From the NCBI GenBank assembly GCA_964023275.1, contig OZ029929.1, positions 8,445,937-8,509,936 on the forward strand: DNA of 64,000 bases, read 5' to 3'. The position numbers and the translations under genes were made by a program. Below the pieces are notes generated by a model. That model worked only from the letters and a program-made list of their open reading frames with translations. It had not been told where the DNA came from and ran no database searches. The stretch comes from Norana najaformis (Eukaryota > Annelida > Clitellata > Crassiclitellata > Hormogastridae). Positions 42,056 to 53,545 of the stretch are shown one piece after another (position 1 is the first letter of the stretch; each line of letters begins with the position of its first letter).

Positions 42056-43130
42056 GTTAGCATTTGATTTCATTTTTGTTTGAAAACTTGCGCAGGGATT
42101 GTAAGAGGTACAGATTTGGTAAGTTCGTAAGATGGGTCATATAATTGTCGTAATTCAGAGGAAATTTTTTCCCGAGGGTTGGAATAGCTATGGCTATAGA
42201 GAGATTTCCAAACTTTAAGGATAAGGTGAAGGAAGGGCAGATGTTAGGGCGGAAGGGGAGCGGGCTGAGCGGAGGGGTTGGATTGTAAACATTTTAAATA
42301 ACTGACTAAGATAGGAAGGTTGGGAGGACTGAAGGTTGTTTTAGGCAAGTAACACCACTTTTCAAAGGGAACAAAATATCCGAATAGTAACTTAATTCAC
42401 TAAGCAAATCAGTCAGAGAGAGGGATGTTGGACGATAAACATTCACAAGCATTACCTTTTCCACACATATATTCCATATTTAATATATACATATATAACT
42501 ATATATATAGTTTACATGTGTACATATATACGATATATTCTGTATATTTCTTTCAAACTGGAATAGTCATATGTCCTATGGATAGATCGGAGGGAATTTA
42601 ATCCAGTTGTGCGATGGAAGCGACTTTTGACCGCCGGCCTTAATCAATGTCCGACCGACAACGATTCCTTGCAAGAGCAAGAGCAGCAGCAGCAGCAGCA
42701 GCCTCTCTCCATCACTCGGATGAGAGCAGAGAACATGGATTAGAGGATTTAAAGTCAGGACATTGAGATGTCGCCGGATTAAGTCGCCAAGAAGACCGTA
42801 AACCCGGCTGAACGATCTCATCAGAGGCTCGGTAGCTGCTCCCGATCACAAACCATACATCGGGAAACATGCAGCGTGCCTTTGTACATACATACAGTAA
42901 ATGTCTCGTCGTAAGGAACGACGCATATAAATGCGTATCTCAATATATGACTCAGGTTAAGAAACTGTAAAATATAGTACCATTTCAGTGTTAAGTATAA
43001 CCGGGCCTTTTATTGGTGAGTATTCGGTTGTTGACTAAGGTGATTGTGCTGTCTAACTCAAAATAAAGCACGTTTTAGAGTCCAGTCTCCAATACAATGT
43101 ATGCTGTTAACAGTTATTGTTGTTGTCATT
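42056..43130. other. Unique stretch with AT palindromes
   Basis: TATATACATATATAACTATATATATAG-like alternation spans ~42480-42545, and a short GCAGCAGCAG run lies near 42685. No gene is supported. Confidence 0.5.
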
Positions 43131-43420
43131 TATTATTATTATTATTAATATTATTATTATTATGATTCTGCTTACTACTACAAAATTTGTAGCGAGCGCA
43201 ATGGTACAACTGAATGCTAATCTGAGGCGTCGTTATTCAGTTGCCACGTGAAATTCAGTTAGAATTCCAGATGTGTAAAAACCGGTGAGATAGAGTAAGC
43301 TTTCAGGCGTTTCGTAAGGAAGAAAAAAACTTCAAGCATCGAAGAATCATTGGTAGTCGGTTCCATTCCTTGGGGACTGCGGCGTGGAATGCACCAGAGC
43401 TCATGACAGCTCTTCTTCTT
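43131..43420. other. (ATT)n tract, then unique DNA
   Basis: An ATT-type microsatellite lies at ~43130-43165. The remainder has no recognisable gene. Confidence 0.5.
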
Positions 43421-43608
43421 CTTTTTCTTTTTCTTCTTCTTCTTCTTCTTCTACTACTACTACTATTACTACTACTACTACTACCACCACTACCACAACC
43501 ACCACTACCACTACCACCACTACTACTACCGCTACTACCACTACTACTGCTAAAACTTCTACTTCTGTTTCTTTTTCTTTTCTCCTTTTCCTCCTCCTCC
43601 TCCTCCTC

Positions 43609-43639
<31 letters not shown>

Positions 43640-43865
43640 GCGTTCTTCTTCGCGTTCTTCTTCGCGTTCTTCTTCGCGTTCTTCTTCTTCTTTCTTCTTC
43701 TTCTTTCTTCTTCTTCTTTCTTCTTCTTCTTCTTTCTTCTTCTTCTTCCTCTTCTCCTCCTCCTCCTCCTCCTTCAACTCCTCCTCCTCCTCCTTCTTCT
43801 TCTTCTACTACTACTTCTTCCCCTTCTCTTCCCCTCTTCCTCTCCTACTCCTCATTCTTCTTCTT
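43421..43865 (+). repeat. Compound CTT/CTC/ACT/ACC triplet tract (~445 bp)
   Basis: Consecutive runs of TTC, TAC/ACC, CTC and TTC, with a TTCTTCGCG triplication near 43640-43690. The Leu-, Phe- or Thr-rich frames of 160-177 codons arise from the triplet period. The long homopurine-homopyrimidine parts could form triplex DNA. Confidence 0.92.
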
Positions 43866-43984
43866 GCGGTGAAAGCACTGAAGTGCAGGATGGCCATCGA
43901 TAAACGTTGATGGAGAGTTAATGAAATCTCCCAATTAACTTCTGTTACCTGCGCAAGGAGGTAACCGAAGAGGAAAAGAGAAAA

Positions 43985-44010
43985 TCCGTCTCTTGATTTA
44001 TTGGGTCTGA

Positions 44011-44064
<54 letters not shown>

Positions 44065-44135
44065 ATTATTAACATTATTAACATTATTAACATTATTAAC
44101 ATTATTAAATCATTATTAAATCATTATAAACAACA
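43985..44135 (+). repeat. (ATT)n and AACATT microsatellite
   Basis: About 16 ATT units, followed by repeats of AACATTATT and AAATCATT. Confidence 0.92.
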
Positions 44136-44640
44136 TCTTATTAATGATGCCAAATAGCCTACTTGTTAAATTGCAAAAGATATACAGTCTGAAACTACCA
44201 TCTGATTTTCTTCATATCTTCGACAAGAAACGAACCAGGTATCTTAACAAGAAATAATCTGACATCAACCACTATGCCCAACCCATAACCCAAGCGGCCA
44301 ACGCTTGCATCCATTCAATATTCATTTCTGTTGGCATCGAGGTTAAAGGGCAGATAGAAAACGACGTCGCTTTTCGAACGCAGTGTGGAATAAATCGAAT
44401 GAAAACGCGAATTTCTTCAGAAGTAGAAATGAAGAAATGCGCTACATAACTCTTCCAGTTTCGAAATATTACGGCGTCCAAATGTGGATAGGCACGCAAC
44501 ATTTTATGGTTCAGCAAGTAATCCCTGCAAATTGGAACATAATTCGTCCAATTTCAAAAGTAATTGATATCATTCCACACGCGATATCATCTGTCTCACA
44601 CGTTGCTCTATTATACATATATCAAAGCTTATACAGGCAC
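44136..44640. other. Unique stretch, nothing recognised
   Basis: Short frames on both strands (81 and ~90 codons) without domains. Confidence 0.4.
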
Positions 44641-44865
44641 ACCGTCTGCGTGTCTGTGTGTGTGTCTGTGTATGTGTCTGTGTGTGTGTCTGTGTGTGTG
44701 TGTCTGTGTGTGTGTGTCTGTGTGTGTGTCTGTGTGTGTGTCTGTCTGTGTGTGTCTGTCTGTGTGTGTCTGTCTGTGTGTCTGTCTGTAACATTTGTGT
44801 TGCCGATATCTGTCTGTCTTTCTGTCTGTCTGTAACATTTATGTTGCCGCTATCTATCTGTAATA
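44641..44865 (+). repeat. (TG)n/(TGTC)n compound microsatellite with ~50-bp tandem duplicate
   Basis: TGTGTGTC units are followed by two copies of CTGTCTGTAACATTT with GTGTTGCCGATATCTG or its ATGTTGCCGCTATC variant. Confidence 0.92.
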
Positions 44866-45139
44866 TTCGTTTAACACGACGCTGGAGCATTGTTGCCTTT
44901 TGGTTCAATCGTCGACGGACTCCGGCTGCAACTTCGCCGCATCGTAGGTCGACCGACCGACTGACTGCATCCGATAAGAATCATGATTGAGGTCTTTCGA
45001 GTTCTCGGGAGTTCCAGACGTTTCTCGTGGCTTCAGCAGCGACGACTTAGCGTCACCACGGGGTTGGACAGCATACCCAAACGCTCCAGTCCATTAAAAA
45101 CTCCGCTTTATCAGTAGCTGTGTGGCGACCATTAGCCAA

Positions 45140-45420
45140 CGACGATGCTTTTATCTCTGATCTCAGCGGCTGCGCCCAGCGGCTGAATTGACGGATGAAT
45201 GCAGCCACATCTGCTGTCTCTCATGGCTGACCTGGTAGACCAGTTTAGCCGCTGATGACCACGTAAAAGGCTGTAGTCAGTGGTTGAGTGTCAAAGACAA
45301 CATACACGGACACTATTTTCAGCCGCTGAAAGAGCAGACAGCTGACGACCGAATAAAAAAGCAGAACCCGCTGCCCTCAGCGGCTGAAAATATGATGAGT
45401 CGGCTACCTCTAGTAGACGA
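45140..45420 (+). repeat. Cluster of CAGCGGCTGA palindromic words
   Basis: CAGCGGCTG or its complement CAGCCGCTG occurs at ~45167, 45178, 45249, 45320 and 45379, sometimes extended to TTTCAGCCGCTGAAA. Spacing is irregular, so this is not a clear tandem array. An 89-codon frame at 45284-45553 overlaps but has no domain. Confidence 0.5.
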
Positions 45421-45540
45421 CGCGGCAGACAGTAAGCTAATGACCGGAGGGATGAGGACAGCTGCTGGGGCCAGTGCCTGGGTCGTTGTCTCAAAGGACC
45501 GATGGAGAGGGGAATGTCGGTCTCCAGAGCACAGATGGAC

Positions 45541-45690
45541 AGCTAACAAATGAAAAATAAAGAGAAGAAGAGATGGAGAAATGGAGAGCTGCAGAGATGA
45601 AGAGATAAAGAAACGAAGAGATGAAGAGATTAAGAAATTTAGAGATGAATAGACGGAGATATGAAGAGATGAAGAAACAAAGAGATTACA
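45541..45690 (+). repeat. GA-rich AGAGATGA minisatellite
   Basis: Repeats of GAAGAGATGAAGAGAT with single-base variants. Confidence 0.85.
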
Positions 45691-45892
45691 GTAAGATATA
45701 TGCCGATGGAGAGATGGTCGGATGGGGAAAGAGTTTGTTCGATTACGTTCGTTCGATTAAGCGAAGACTGGGGGAGAATTCAATCGTCTACGCATCCATT
45801 GACCATCGATCCATCCAATAGATAGAAAGAGGAACTGATGCACTGCACGATGTGTTATTGGATAGAAATATGGATTGATAGGCCGATCGAGG

Positions 45893-46135
45893 AGTGGATG
45901 GATGGACTGAGCGGAATGTGTGGATGGATGGATGGATCAATGGATGGATCAATGGACGGATCAATAGACGGGTGGATAGATGGATGGATGGGTGGATGGA
46001 TGTATGGATGGATTGATGGATGGGTGGGTGGGTGGAATGGGTGGATGGATGCATGCATGGCTGCATGTATTGGCGGATGGATGGGTGAGTGGATGGATGG
46101 ATGGATAGATAGATGCATGGATGGTTGGATAGGTG
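45893..46135 (+). repeat. (TGGA)n minisatellite
   Basis: GGATGGATGGAT variants over ~240 bp. Both strands give Trp/Met- or Ser/Ile/His-rich frames that are artefacts. Confidence 0.92.
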
Positions 46136-46405
46136 TCGATCGATCAATCAATTATCAACTGGATTGAACGATAAGAGAAAAAGAAAAACAGAAGAGACAA
46201 AATGCAGAGGGACAAGCAGAGGGACAGAGACAGAGGAGGAGAAGGAGGGAGTTGACTATCGATTGGTCAAGTTGGACTAGAAGGCGATATCAGTCGATTT
46301 CCGGCGGTCATCAGAGAGCCATGAGGATGCGGTCAATCGTCCACTACGACGCGCTTACTGAAGGCGTCAGAATGATAAACGCCCAAGAGAAAAACACTCA
46401 CGATG

Positions 46406-46570
46406 CCTATTGGCTATCATTCCAATCTCCCCTATTGCTCAGTACCCGTCCATTGTCGCTCCACCTATTGGCTGTCCCTCCAATCTCCCTTCTTCCTCAG
46501 TACCCGTCCACTGCCGTTCCATCTACTGGCTATCCCACCAATCTCCGCTATTCCTCAGTACTCGCCAAGA
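46406..46570 (+). repeat. 58-bp tandem repeat, ~2.8 units
   Basis: Units start at 46406, 46464 and 46522 and contain CTATTGGCTATC, CCAATCTCC, CTCAGTACCCGTCCA. Divergence between units is moderate. Confidence 0.85.
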
Positions 46571-46604
46571 GTAGATACAATACCGCGCCGCCAACTGAAA
46601 CGGT

Positions 46605-46725
46605 AAGCGATGTTGAAGGATCTCATAATTTATTTCTCACCCGATTAATTCACTCAAAAATGAACAGGGTCGAGGCCGTACGGTCGATATACAAAAATGT
46701 GTACATCTACATTTATATTCCACTC
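46605..46725 (+). repeat. Interspersed repeat C, copy 1
   Basis: GAAGGATCTCATAATTTATT, CACCCGATTAATTCACTC, AAAAATGAACAGGGTCGAGG and ACATCTACATTTAT. The same block occurs at 50565-50665 and 52778-52885, which suggests a short retroposon or MITE. Ends are not defined. Confidence 0.7.
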
Positions 46726-47189
46726 TCAATGCCTTTCCTACTCGTTTTCCGTCTGTCTGGCTAAACTCGTGTTCAAATGTCTACTCCCACTTAAAACATT
46801 AAATTGGGACGGAAGAAGTTTGATCGGTTTAAATGTGCAGAAGAGTGTTTGTCCTGAGAAGATAGCCTTCTTTAGTCATAAGACAGGTTTATCTTCAGTT
46901 CATCGCACTCCAAGTTCCCTCTTTTCCTGTACCTCATTATTTCCATTTCTCTTCTTCTTCCCCTTTTATCGGTTGAAAACCTCAGATCATCAACTTCTCT
47001 GTTTAATTGCATTCCTCGTCTTTTGGCTGATACTGACTGACCAACGGCAGTAAATCGATGACGTAAATATGACAGTTCGCCAATATACGACATACAACTG
47101 TACAAAAGAATCGTGTCTTAAAAATCTCCTCACAGGGAGGTATGTATGCATAATAGTACATTATTATATAAGTCTGTATATATCATTAT
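46726..47189. other. Unique stretch, nothing recognised
   Basis: A 118-codon frame at 46697-47053 lacks recognisable domains and starts inside repeat C. Confidence 0.4.
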
Positions 47190-47199
47190 TATTATTTTA

Positions 47200-47223
47200 C
47201 CCGAGGTAGTATAATCCCTCGGG
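47200..47223. other. Perfect 7-bp stem hairpin CCCGAGG/CCTCGGG
   Basis: The stems at 47200-47206 and 47217-47223 are separated by 10 nt. A related pair of ~40-bp blocks (TATGCATA..ATGCATTATTATATA-type) lies at ~47143-47185 and ~47493-47532. Confidence 0.5.
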
Positions 47224-47304
47224 TGGCGAAAAATTAGTATGGATACATTAATGAGCATCTGGAACAGCTACGTCTCATCCGGCTCTGGCAGAGAGAAAGT
47301 ACTA

Positions 47305-47397
47305 TTATCATTATTATCATTAGTAGTAGTAGTAGTGGTAGTAGTAGTAGTAGTGGGAGTAGTAGTGGTAGTTGTGGTAGTAGCAGTAGTAGTTCCA
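47305..47397 (+). repeat. (AGT/GGT)n triplet tract
   Basis: Degenerate AGTAGTAGTGGT runs giving a polyvaline frame. Confidence 0.9.
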
Positions 47398-47534
47398 ATG
47401 TTTATGACATCAAAGGCCGTTGACATCGTCCTCCTTTATTCAGGCTTGGGCCGACACTTCGCGACTACATGCAGTGGCGGAGTTCAATGCATGTATGCAT
47501 AGCAATGCATTATTATATAGGTCTATATATATAT

Positions 47535-48365
47535 GTGTGATTGTGCATTTAGTAGTTAGATTTTTTCATTTCTATACTGCCTTAGTTATTAAGGCGTTCA
47601 GCTTAGTTGAAGTCGAATATTTGCCTTTTTTATCTTACTCTCTGACAGTTACTGATTTTGTGTTTAAATAAGAGATACGTCGTCTTATAGGTATGTTGAT
47701 CCATCTCACTGCTACCGAGTAACAAGTGACCTTAAAGAAGCGGAGCGTCTGTTCCTTCTGGATGTGTCTTTTGCATCCCGGTCAATTGTATCTGCTTGTA
47801 CCATGTATCATTCTTGAATTTGGATCAGTAAACAAGATGAATGAATGTGTGTGGCCGGTGTGTGTCTTGTCGTTACGTAATTTCTCATATGCTTTCAAGT
47901 TTTCTTGAAATATATTGTGTATTCAAATATTTCATATGTGCAAAATAGGTCGATAAATTAATTACCTATTTCTGACTGACTGTCGTGCAAAACCCGATTG
48001 GAAAGAAAGTCCTCGAATGGAAATCATTGAATGGAGTCCTCCTCCACCCTTACCACAGGAGCAGCTGAGACCGGATTTTGAATCGTGTCATATGCAGGAG
48101 GCGGTTAGTTCTTCATGGGCGCATGCAGGCGACTGTTGTCGCAGTGCGCGAGTACTGTAGCAGCAGTCTTTTCAGACATAAATCGCCTGCTAACACTCAA
48201 TCAGACAGACACGTTTACCATGAAAGGCTATACAGTGCCACTCTTTCATGGCCTGGGCCGCATTTACAGCATTTGCGTTCAACATAACAGAAAATCACCT
48301 TCATGAATGAACTGGATATGTCTCCTAAATTTCCAAGTGACCGAATTCGCCCTTAAGGTACAAAA
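47535..48365. other. Unique stretch, nothing recognised
   Basis: Frames of 60-83 codons only, none with a domain. CAGTGGCGGAG at 47471 resembles a hAT end but no partner was found. Confidence 0.4.
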
Positions 48366-48512
48366 TGCGTGATTTTTTCTCTCTCCCTCCTTCTCTCATT
48401 CCCTCTGTCCCTCCCTCTCGCTCTTCCTTTTTGTCTCTCTCTCTTTGTCTCGTTCTCGCTCTCTCTTTCTGTCTCTCTCACTCACTCACTCTCAACCTCA
48501 TTCTCTCTCGCA
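48366..48512 (+). repeat. CT-rich simple tract
   Basis: TCTCTCCCTCC-type low complexity. Confidence 0.85.
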
Positions 48513-49045
48513 GCCGATACTAAAAGGTGGCATTTGGTGGAATAGTATTCAAACCATAGGCATATGATGCAGGGCGTTGTTTTGTAACTAACAGTGAATG
48601 AGACGAAAACTTACATAGAGAACTATCATGATCATCTATTCAAACTTTGAGATCTGTAGTCTGCTTCAAAGAATTTTAAGACCAAGTGTGATATATGAAG
48701 TCAAGTAGTGAGATCCACACCTCTGTGTTGCGAGATGTTTAGACCAAGTGCAACATGCAATGATCTATGTCTAAGTACTAAGATCCATGCCTCTATATTC
48801 CGAGGATTCTTAATCCAAGTCACTTTACTTTGCATTCACGTATCTTACACTGACTCGAATTTCTTGGTTTTCTCACTTTAGCTGAACTCAACTCATCTCA
48901 TTCCACCATAACTCACATAACTTCATCTCAGCTTACTTATCTTTACTTTACATCACCAGTTCTTAGATCACCTATCGCAACTCACCCTATCCATCGACAT
49001 ATCTTAAGCCACCAGGTCACTCACCCACCCATAAAGAAAACTTCA
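48513..49045. other. Unique stretch with ACCAAGTG-type near-repeats
   Basis: AAGACCAAGTGTGATATATG, GACCAAGTGCAACATGC and AATCCAAGTCAC, with GAGATCCACACCTCTGTGTT and AAGATCCATGCCTCTATATT, form a very degenerate ~70-bp tandem near 48640-48830. No gene. Confidence 0.5.
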
Positions 49046-49275
49046 ACCGATCCATCCATCCATCCATTCATCCATCCATCCATCCATCCATCAATCCATC
49101 CATCCATCGATCGATCGATCCATCCATCCATCAATCCATCCATCCATCCATCCATCGATAAATCAATCGATAGATCGATCGATCGATCCATCCATCTCTC
49201 CACCCATCCATCCCTCCATCCATCCACCCTTCCATCCCTTCATCCTTCCATCCGTCTTTCCCTCTATCCGTCCAT
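49046..49275 (+). repeat. (CATC)n minisatellite
   Basis: CCATCCATC and GATCGATC runs. Confidence 0.93.
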
Positions 49276-50165
49276 CTATTTACCAAAGGCCACTATCGTT
49301 GCCTAGTCTGTTGGTCAAGTGGAAGACGAGATCATTCTGGGCCAGTGGCTGCAGATCGATTCCGACGACAGACGACTACGAACCGCCGTCCAACGGGTCA
49401 GCCATTTAATCATCGCCATGTCTCATATAAGGGACTACTTCTCATCCCCTGCAGCCACGAACCCTCCGGTCCGTTTCTGTTGGTCTGTCTGTCTTCCTGT
49501 CTGTCTGTCTATCCGTGTGCGTGTCTTCCGTGTCTTTCAACTTGATTGTCTGTGTATCAATCAATTTACACTTATCTGCTTTGTTGCGTCTTCAGTTTGA
49601 CTCCGTGTGTATGTCTTCTTTATGTCATTGCATAGCCTATGTCTGTGGGTGTATATATCTGTCTGAACGAGTAACTCAACTCGAAGAGTCTTTGCGAGGT
49701 ACATTACTTCGTTAATAAAGATCGCAGTTTGTCAGGTTAAATTGAGGCTGTCAGAAGCAATAATTCTTTCCTCTTCTTTTGCTTTTCTTCTTTGCATTTC
49801 TTTTCGATAAGGAATTTCCATGAGTCTTTGGGCTATTTGTATGACCCCATAGGCGCAGCGACTTATTTCGGGCCACAAACTTTAATTCTCAATTTCTTCG
49901 AAGTAGCCACAAAGACATAAATCTTTGAAAAAAATCGTAATATTTTTTACTATTTATAATAGAAACACGCTTTTTCATCTACATGTTCAGCATTTCGAGC
50001 CCAATTCAGTGAAGCGTCAAATCTAGTTTTGATTGTTCCAGCTGTTTGAGGATTTCTCAAGCAGGGTCACATGTTTGTTTTGTCCTTTCGATAGTCAGGG
50101 CTTCCTGCTAACTCCCACTTGTTTCTGCTTGTTTTAGATAGTGGTGCAATATGGTGTTGTGTAAT
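49276..50165. other. Unique stretch, nothing recognised
   Basis: TGTCTGTC-rich segment at 49480-49515. Frames of at most 93 codons without domains. Confidence 0.4.
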
Positions 50166-50167
50166 AT

Positions 50168-50425
50168 AAAAAATAATGCGACAGAGAAAATGGATTGGTC
50201 ACATACTGAGAGGGGACTCACTCTTGAGAACCGTAATTGAGGGCAGAATGGAGGGGAAGAGGACAAGAGGAAGACCCAGACAGATGTTGCTGGATTGGAT
50301 GACTACGGACGGATATAGTAGGCCGAAATAAGAAGCTCAGCACCGAAAGGAGTTGCGTCATCGGGCATTTGAACTCGCCTGAGGGCGGTGAACCAGAAGA
50401 AAAGGAGAATATTAAAACATCGTAG
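50168..50425 (+). pseudogene. RTE-like LINE, C-terminal reverse-transcriptase tail
   Basis: The frame from the ATG at 50168 reads RKWIGHILRGDSLLRTVIEG, RMEGKRTRGRPRQMLLDWM, then a TAA near 50329. It resumes in the same frame with EAQHRKELRHRAFELA and a TGA. The order W-x-GH-x-LRGD, EGRMEGKRxRGRPR, LDW and RAFE-A is the familiar far C-terminal signature of RTE-type endonuclease/reverse-transcriptase proteins. An A-rich end (GAAGAAAAGGAGAATATTAAAA) follows. It is 5'-truncated with an internal stop, so inactive. Confidence 0.78.
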
Positions 50426-50564
50426 TTAAGACTGGTTGTTAATGACACACTAGAAATGATAAATGCAGAAAAAAATAGTCAACTCCGATGCTCGTCAAAG
50501 CTTGCTAGCACACCTATCCACGGGGCGCTTAAATGGCGTGGCACCCATTCAAGCAGGCAGCGGT

Positions 50565-50665
50565 GGTGAAGGAACTCACCCGATAATTCACTGAAAAATG
50601 AGCAGGGTCGAGGCCATATATTAAACCACGTACATCTACATTTATCCCATCAGTGCAGTAGTAAA
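50565..50665 (+). repeat. Interspersed repeat C, copy 2
   Basis: GTGGTGAAGGAACTCACCCG, AATTCACTGAAAAATGAGCA, GGGTCGAGGCCATA, ACATCTACATTTATCCC; see the copy at 46605. Confidence 0.7.
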
Positions 50666-51090
50666 TTCTGAAAGTAATATTACTTGATTGTTGCTGCATA
50701 TTTATCTTAATTTACTTCATCATTTTGTTGATGTCAGTAACCGCGGTTTCAATGCATCAGCTGCTGGTTACTTCTCGCCATGCGAAATTGCGTTTCAGCA
50801 AAGTTACTATTAACGGTCGGGCAGTGAGGGCTGCCTTTTGAGATCGAGCTTTATGTAACAGGGAGTTCGACTGCAGTGATATAAAGCACCATTTGCCGTC
50901 TGTTTGTAAGTGTCTGTGTATGTCACTCCTGTATGTTTAGCGATCTATTTATCGCACACGAATTTCTCGCTGCATGTTTTAGAATTCTGTTACTAAACAA
51001 TCACACCAAACTGTAGGCAGATTTAAATTAGATTAGACTGAACTGGGTTAGATTAGACTAACTTGGAGGTAATTAGAACAGGTCATTAGT
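50666..51090. other. Unique stretch, nothing recognised
   Basis: No open frame or motif of note. Confidence 0.4.
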
Positions 51091-51099
51091 TTGGTTTAC

Positions 51100-51245
51100 T
51101 GTTTTCTTTTGTGTACGTATTGTGTGCTTGTGTGTGCGTGCTTGTGCGTGTGTGTGCGTATGTGTGTGCTTGTGTGTGTGCACGTGTGTGCTTGTGTGTG
51201 TGTGCATGTGTGTGTGCTAGTGTGTGTGCTTGTGTGTGTGTCGGT
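51100..51245 (+). repeat. (TG)n/TGTGCT compound microsatellite
   Basis: GTGTGTGCTTGTGTGTG variants. Confidence 0.92.
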
Positions 51246-52055
51246 CGGTCGATCGCCATCTTTTTGTCTGCTTGAACTCATAAATGCTTTCGCTCAGGGA
51301 ATCTTTTCACTCTGGTCTAATCATTCAGCTTCCGTCCAGGAGACATACACACAAGAACCGTCAGGTAAGGCAATAATTAGGTAGGGGATATTTATAGCGC
51401 TGGTGCGAGCAACGACACGCACGTCTATTATGTGCAACAAACTGTCTGCAAGACAAAGGGATACAGCAATTCTGAGATAATGAGATAAAGGAAAACGCAA
51501 AAATTAAGGCTACCGAAGGTATGATTTCGGGAGTAATGTTAAGCTATCGAAGGATTTAAAGCTTAAACCAACGACGCTTTTTGGGTAGGGTAGGATAGGA
51601 TGGGGTGGGGTTGGATAGAGGATAGGTGAGGTAAGGGTATATTTATTGTAGCTTATTGCCTTTGGCATTGATTTCAAACGGATACTATAAATACCATTGA
51701 GAGAGAGAGCTTCTGGAGAACTCCTACATCGCAGCATGCGACTGAAATAATTAGTTAGTTACCAGCGGTTTGCCTGGGAGGCATTACCGAATCAATCAGA
51801 AACTCAAAATAACCTTTCCTTATGGGTCCATTGGATCAATAAAAAACCGCTCCTTCAGGATTTGAACTGTGGCCATCTTGACCGTCTAGTGCAGATTTCA
51901 TGTTCGTTTTGCGTGTGCGTTTCACTGGTCTTTTACTCAAAGCTGAAAACACTTCTTTTCTAAAAATCTTATCCTGATTCTCCTTCTTCCTCTGTCTCTC
52001 TTCTCTAGCTTCAGGTTCAAACACCATCCACGATAGCCGTCCATATGACTACCTA
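51246..52055. other. Unique stretch with GGGTAGGATAGG tract
   Basis: A G-rich GGGTAGGGTAGGATAGGATG segment at ~51587-51640 may adopt G-quadruplex-like structure. Otherwise nothing is recognised. Confidence 0.45.
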
Positions 52056-52190
52056 ACTCCTGACCTTGACCTGGAACCGAACCCTCTTGCCTATCGATTT
52101 TATTTGACTGAGCGCCTGTGAATAAGCTGGTTCCCGCGACTTGGCTTTCGTTGGGCGCTGTAGAAATCTAGAGATGACGATTACGATTTT
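52056..52190 (+). mobile_element. SINE family A, near full-length sense copy
   Basis: GACCTTGACCTGGAACCGAA, GCCTATCGATTTTATTTGAC, GAATAAGCTGGTTCCCGCGA, TGGGCGCTGTAGAAATC, then GATGACGATTACGATTT. Confidence 0.7.
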
Positions 52191-52777
52191 ACCAAAACTG
52201 AAGAAGCATCACTGGTTGAACTGTATTTCTCTGGAAACTGTTCTCTGCGCTGAAGGATAGAGCCTTTTCTTCCCCCTCTCCTTACTATCAATGAGTACGT
52301 GATAAAAGTCCTCCTTGTCTCAGCTCGACAGACTGCTATAGCTTCGTTGTTATAGCTTTTCGACCACTTCCTATCGTTGCGATAGTTCCTATACAAACCA
52401 TAAAACTCGCATCAATGAGTCGACACGCAAGACAACCACTCAATCGCATTGGGTACAGTAGGATTTACACTGCATATGCTAACAGCTTTGCACACGGAAC
52501 GTTACCCGCACGAAAGCATAAACCTAAACTAACAAAAAATGGCTACAAGTTACCTAACCCTCAACATCTTAAAACTATACTGTTCTCACAGCCCTCGTTC
52601 TTAAATTGCAATCCATAGATAATTCAGTATCAAGGATATTGCACCTCTGTGTGACAGGATGTCGAATAACATTCCGATCATGACGGTGGTTAGGAAACTC
52701 ACCTTAAATAACTATTGACAAGGAGCTCGGTAAACAGATTTACAACGATCGCCAGTAAGGACATGCATTCAAAAGGG
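52191..52777. other. Unique stretch, nothing recognised
   Basis: Frames of 67-71 codons without domains. Confidence 0.4.
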
Positions 52778-52885
52778 GCAGTGGTGGTGAAGGATCTCAC
52801 CCGATCAATTCATTGAAAAATGAGCAGGGTCGAGGCCATACCGTCGCTATATAAAACCGTATACATTTACATTTGCTTATATGCA
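52778..52885 (+). repeat. Interspersed repeat C, copy 3
   Basis: GGTGGTGAAGGATCTCACCC, CAATTCATTGAAAAATGAGC, AGGGTCGAGGCCATACCGTC, ACATTTACATTTGC. Confidence 0.7.
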
Positions 52886-53250
52886 CCCGTTGATCTAGCA
52901 ACGTCCTTGTCTGAAAACGAATCCAAAAGCTTACCAAGCACAGTTCAATTGTCCAGTAGCCCTACAGAAGACGACTATTTGCACGGCGAGCCGCGTGTTG
53001 CAAGATGGAGCGTTGGATAAGCTGAGAGGAAAATGCGGTCGTACCGAGAAGAGGTCAGTCAATGTCGTCGGTCAGTTTGACAGGAGTGGTCAGTTCAGTC
53101 GCGGCTGGAGAGGGAGAGAGGAAGGCATGATGGAAGAAGGTTGGAGGGAGGGAGCGAGCGAGAGAGGAAAGGGAGTAAGAAATGGACAGAGATTTTGCAG
53201 GTCTTATCAAATATTCAGTGACATAACAGCTTGAAGTCGATGGTTACTGT
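52886..53250. other. Unique purine-rich stretch, nothing recognised
   Basis: GGAGGGAGGGAGCGAGCGAG-type words near 53140. Confidence 0.4.
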
Positions 53251-53545
53251 TGGTTGCATGGGGTCTCTGCGTGTGTCCCTCTCTCACTCTGTCTCTGTGC
53301 GTTTGTGCTAGTCTCTGAGTCTGTTTCGGTTTATACCTCTGTCCCTGTTTATGACTGTGTCTATCTCTGCACTTGTACCTGTCTCTGTCTCTCTGTCTGG
53401 CTCTTCAATGTCACTGCCTCTGACTTTCGGCCAGTGTCACTACGGCTGTTCTCTATGTCGTTCTGGGTATATCTCGCTGTCCCTCTCTGTCCATGTCTGT
53501 CTGTCTGTCTATCTATCTCGGTCTGTCTCTTTTTTTATCAGTACC
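53251..53545 (+). repeat. CT/TCTG-rich simple tract
   Basis: TCTGTCTCTG variants. The 203-codon Cys/Val/Ser-rich frame starting at 53254 is compositional. Confidence 0.8.

Noticed and set aside
43370..43903. Poly-Leu/poly-Phe or poly-Thr proteins
   Set aside because: Triplet microsatellite translated in its three phases.
44272..44517. Small minus-strand gene in the unique DNA left of the TG tract
   Set aside because: Overlaps a plus-strand frame of similar length; neither has recognisable motifs.
45855..46151. Ser/Ile/His- or Trp/Met-rich repeat proteins
   Set aside because: TGGA tetranucleotide array translated in both directions.
47471..47481. Another hAT element starting at CAGTGGCGGAG
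   Set aside because: No complementary terminus or 8-bp flank duplication could be found nearby.
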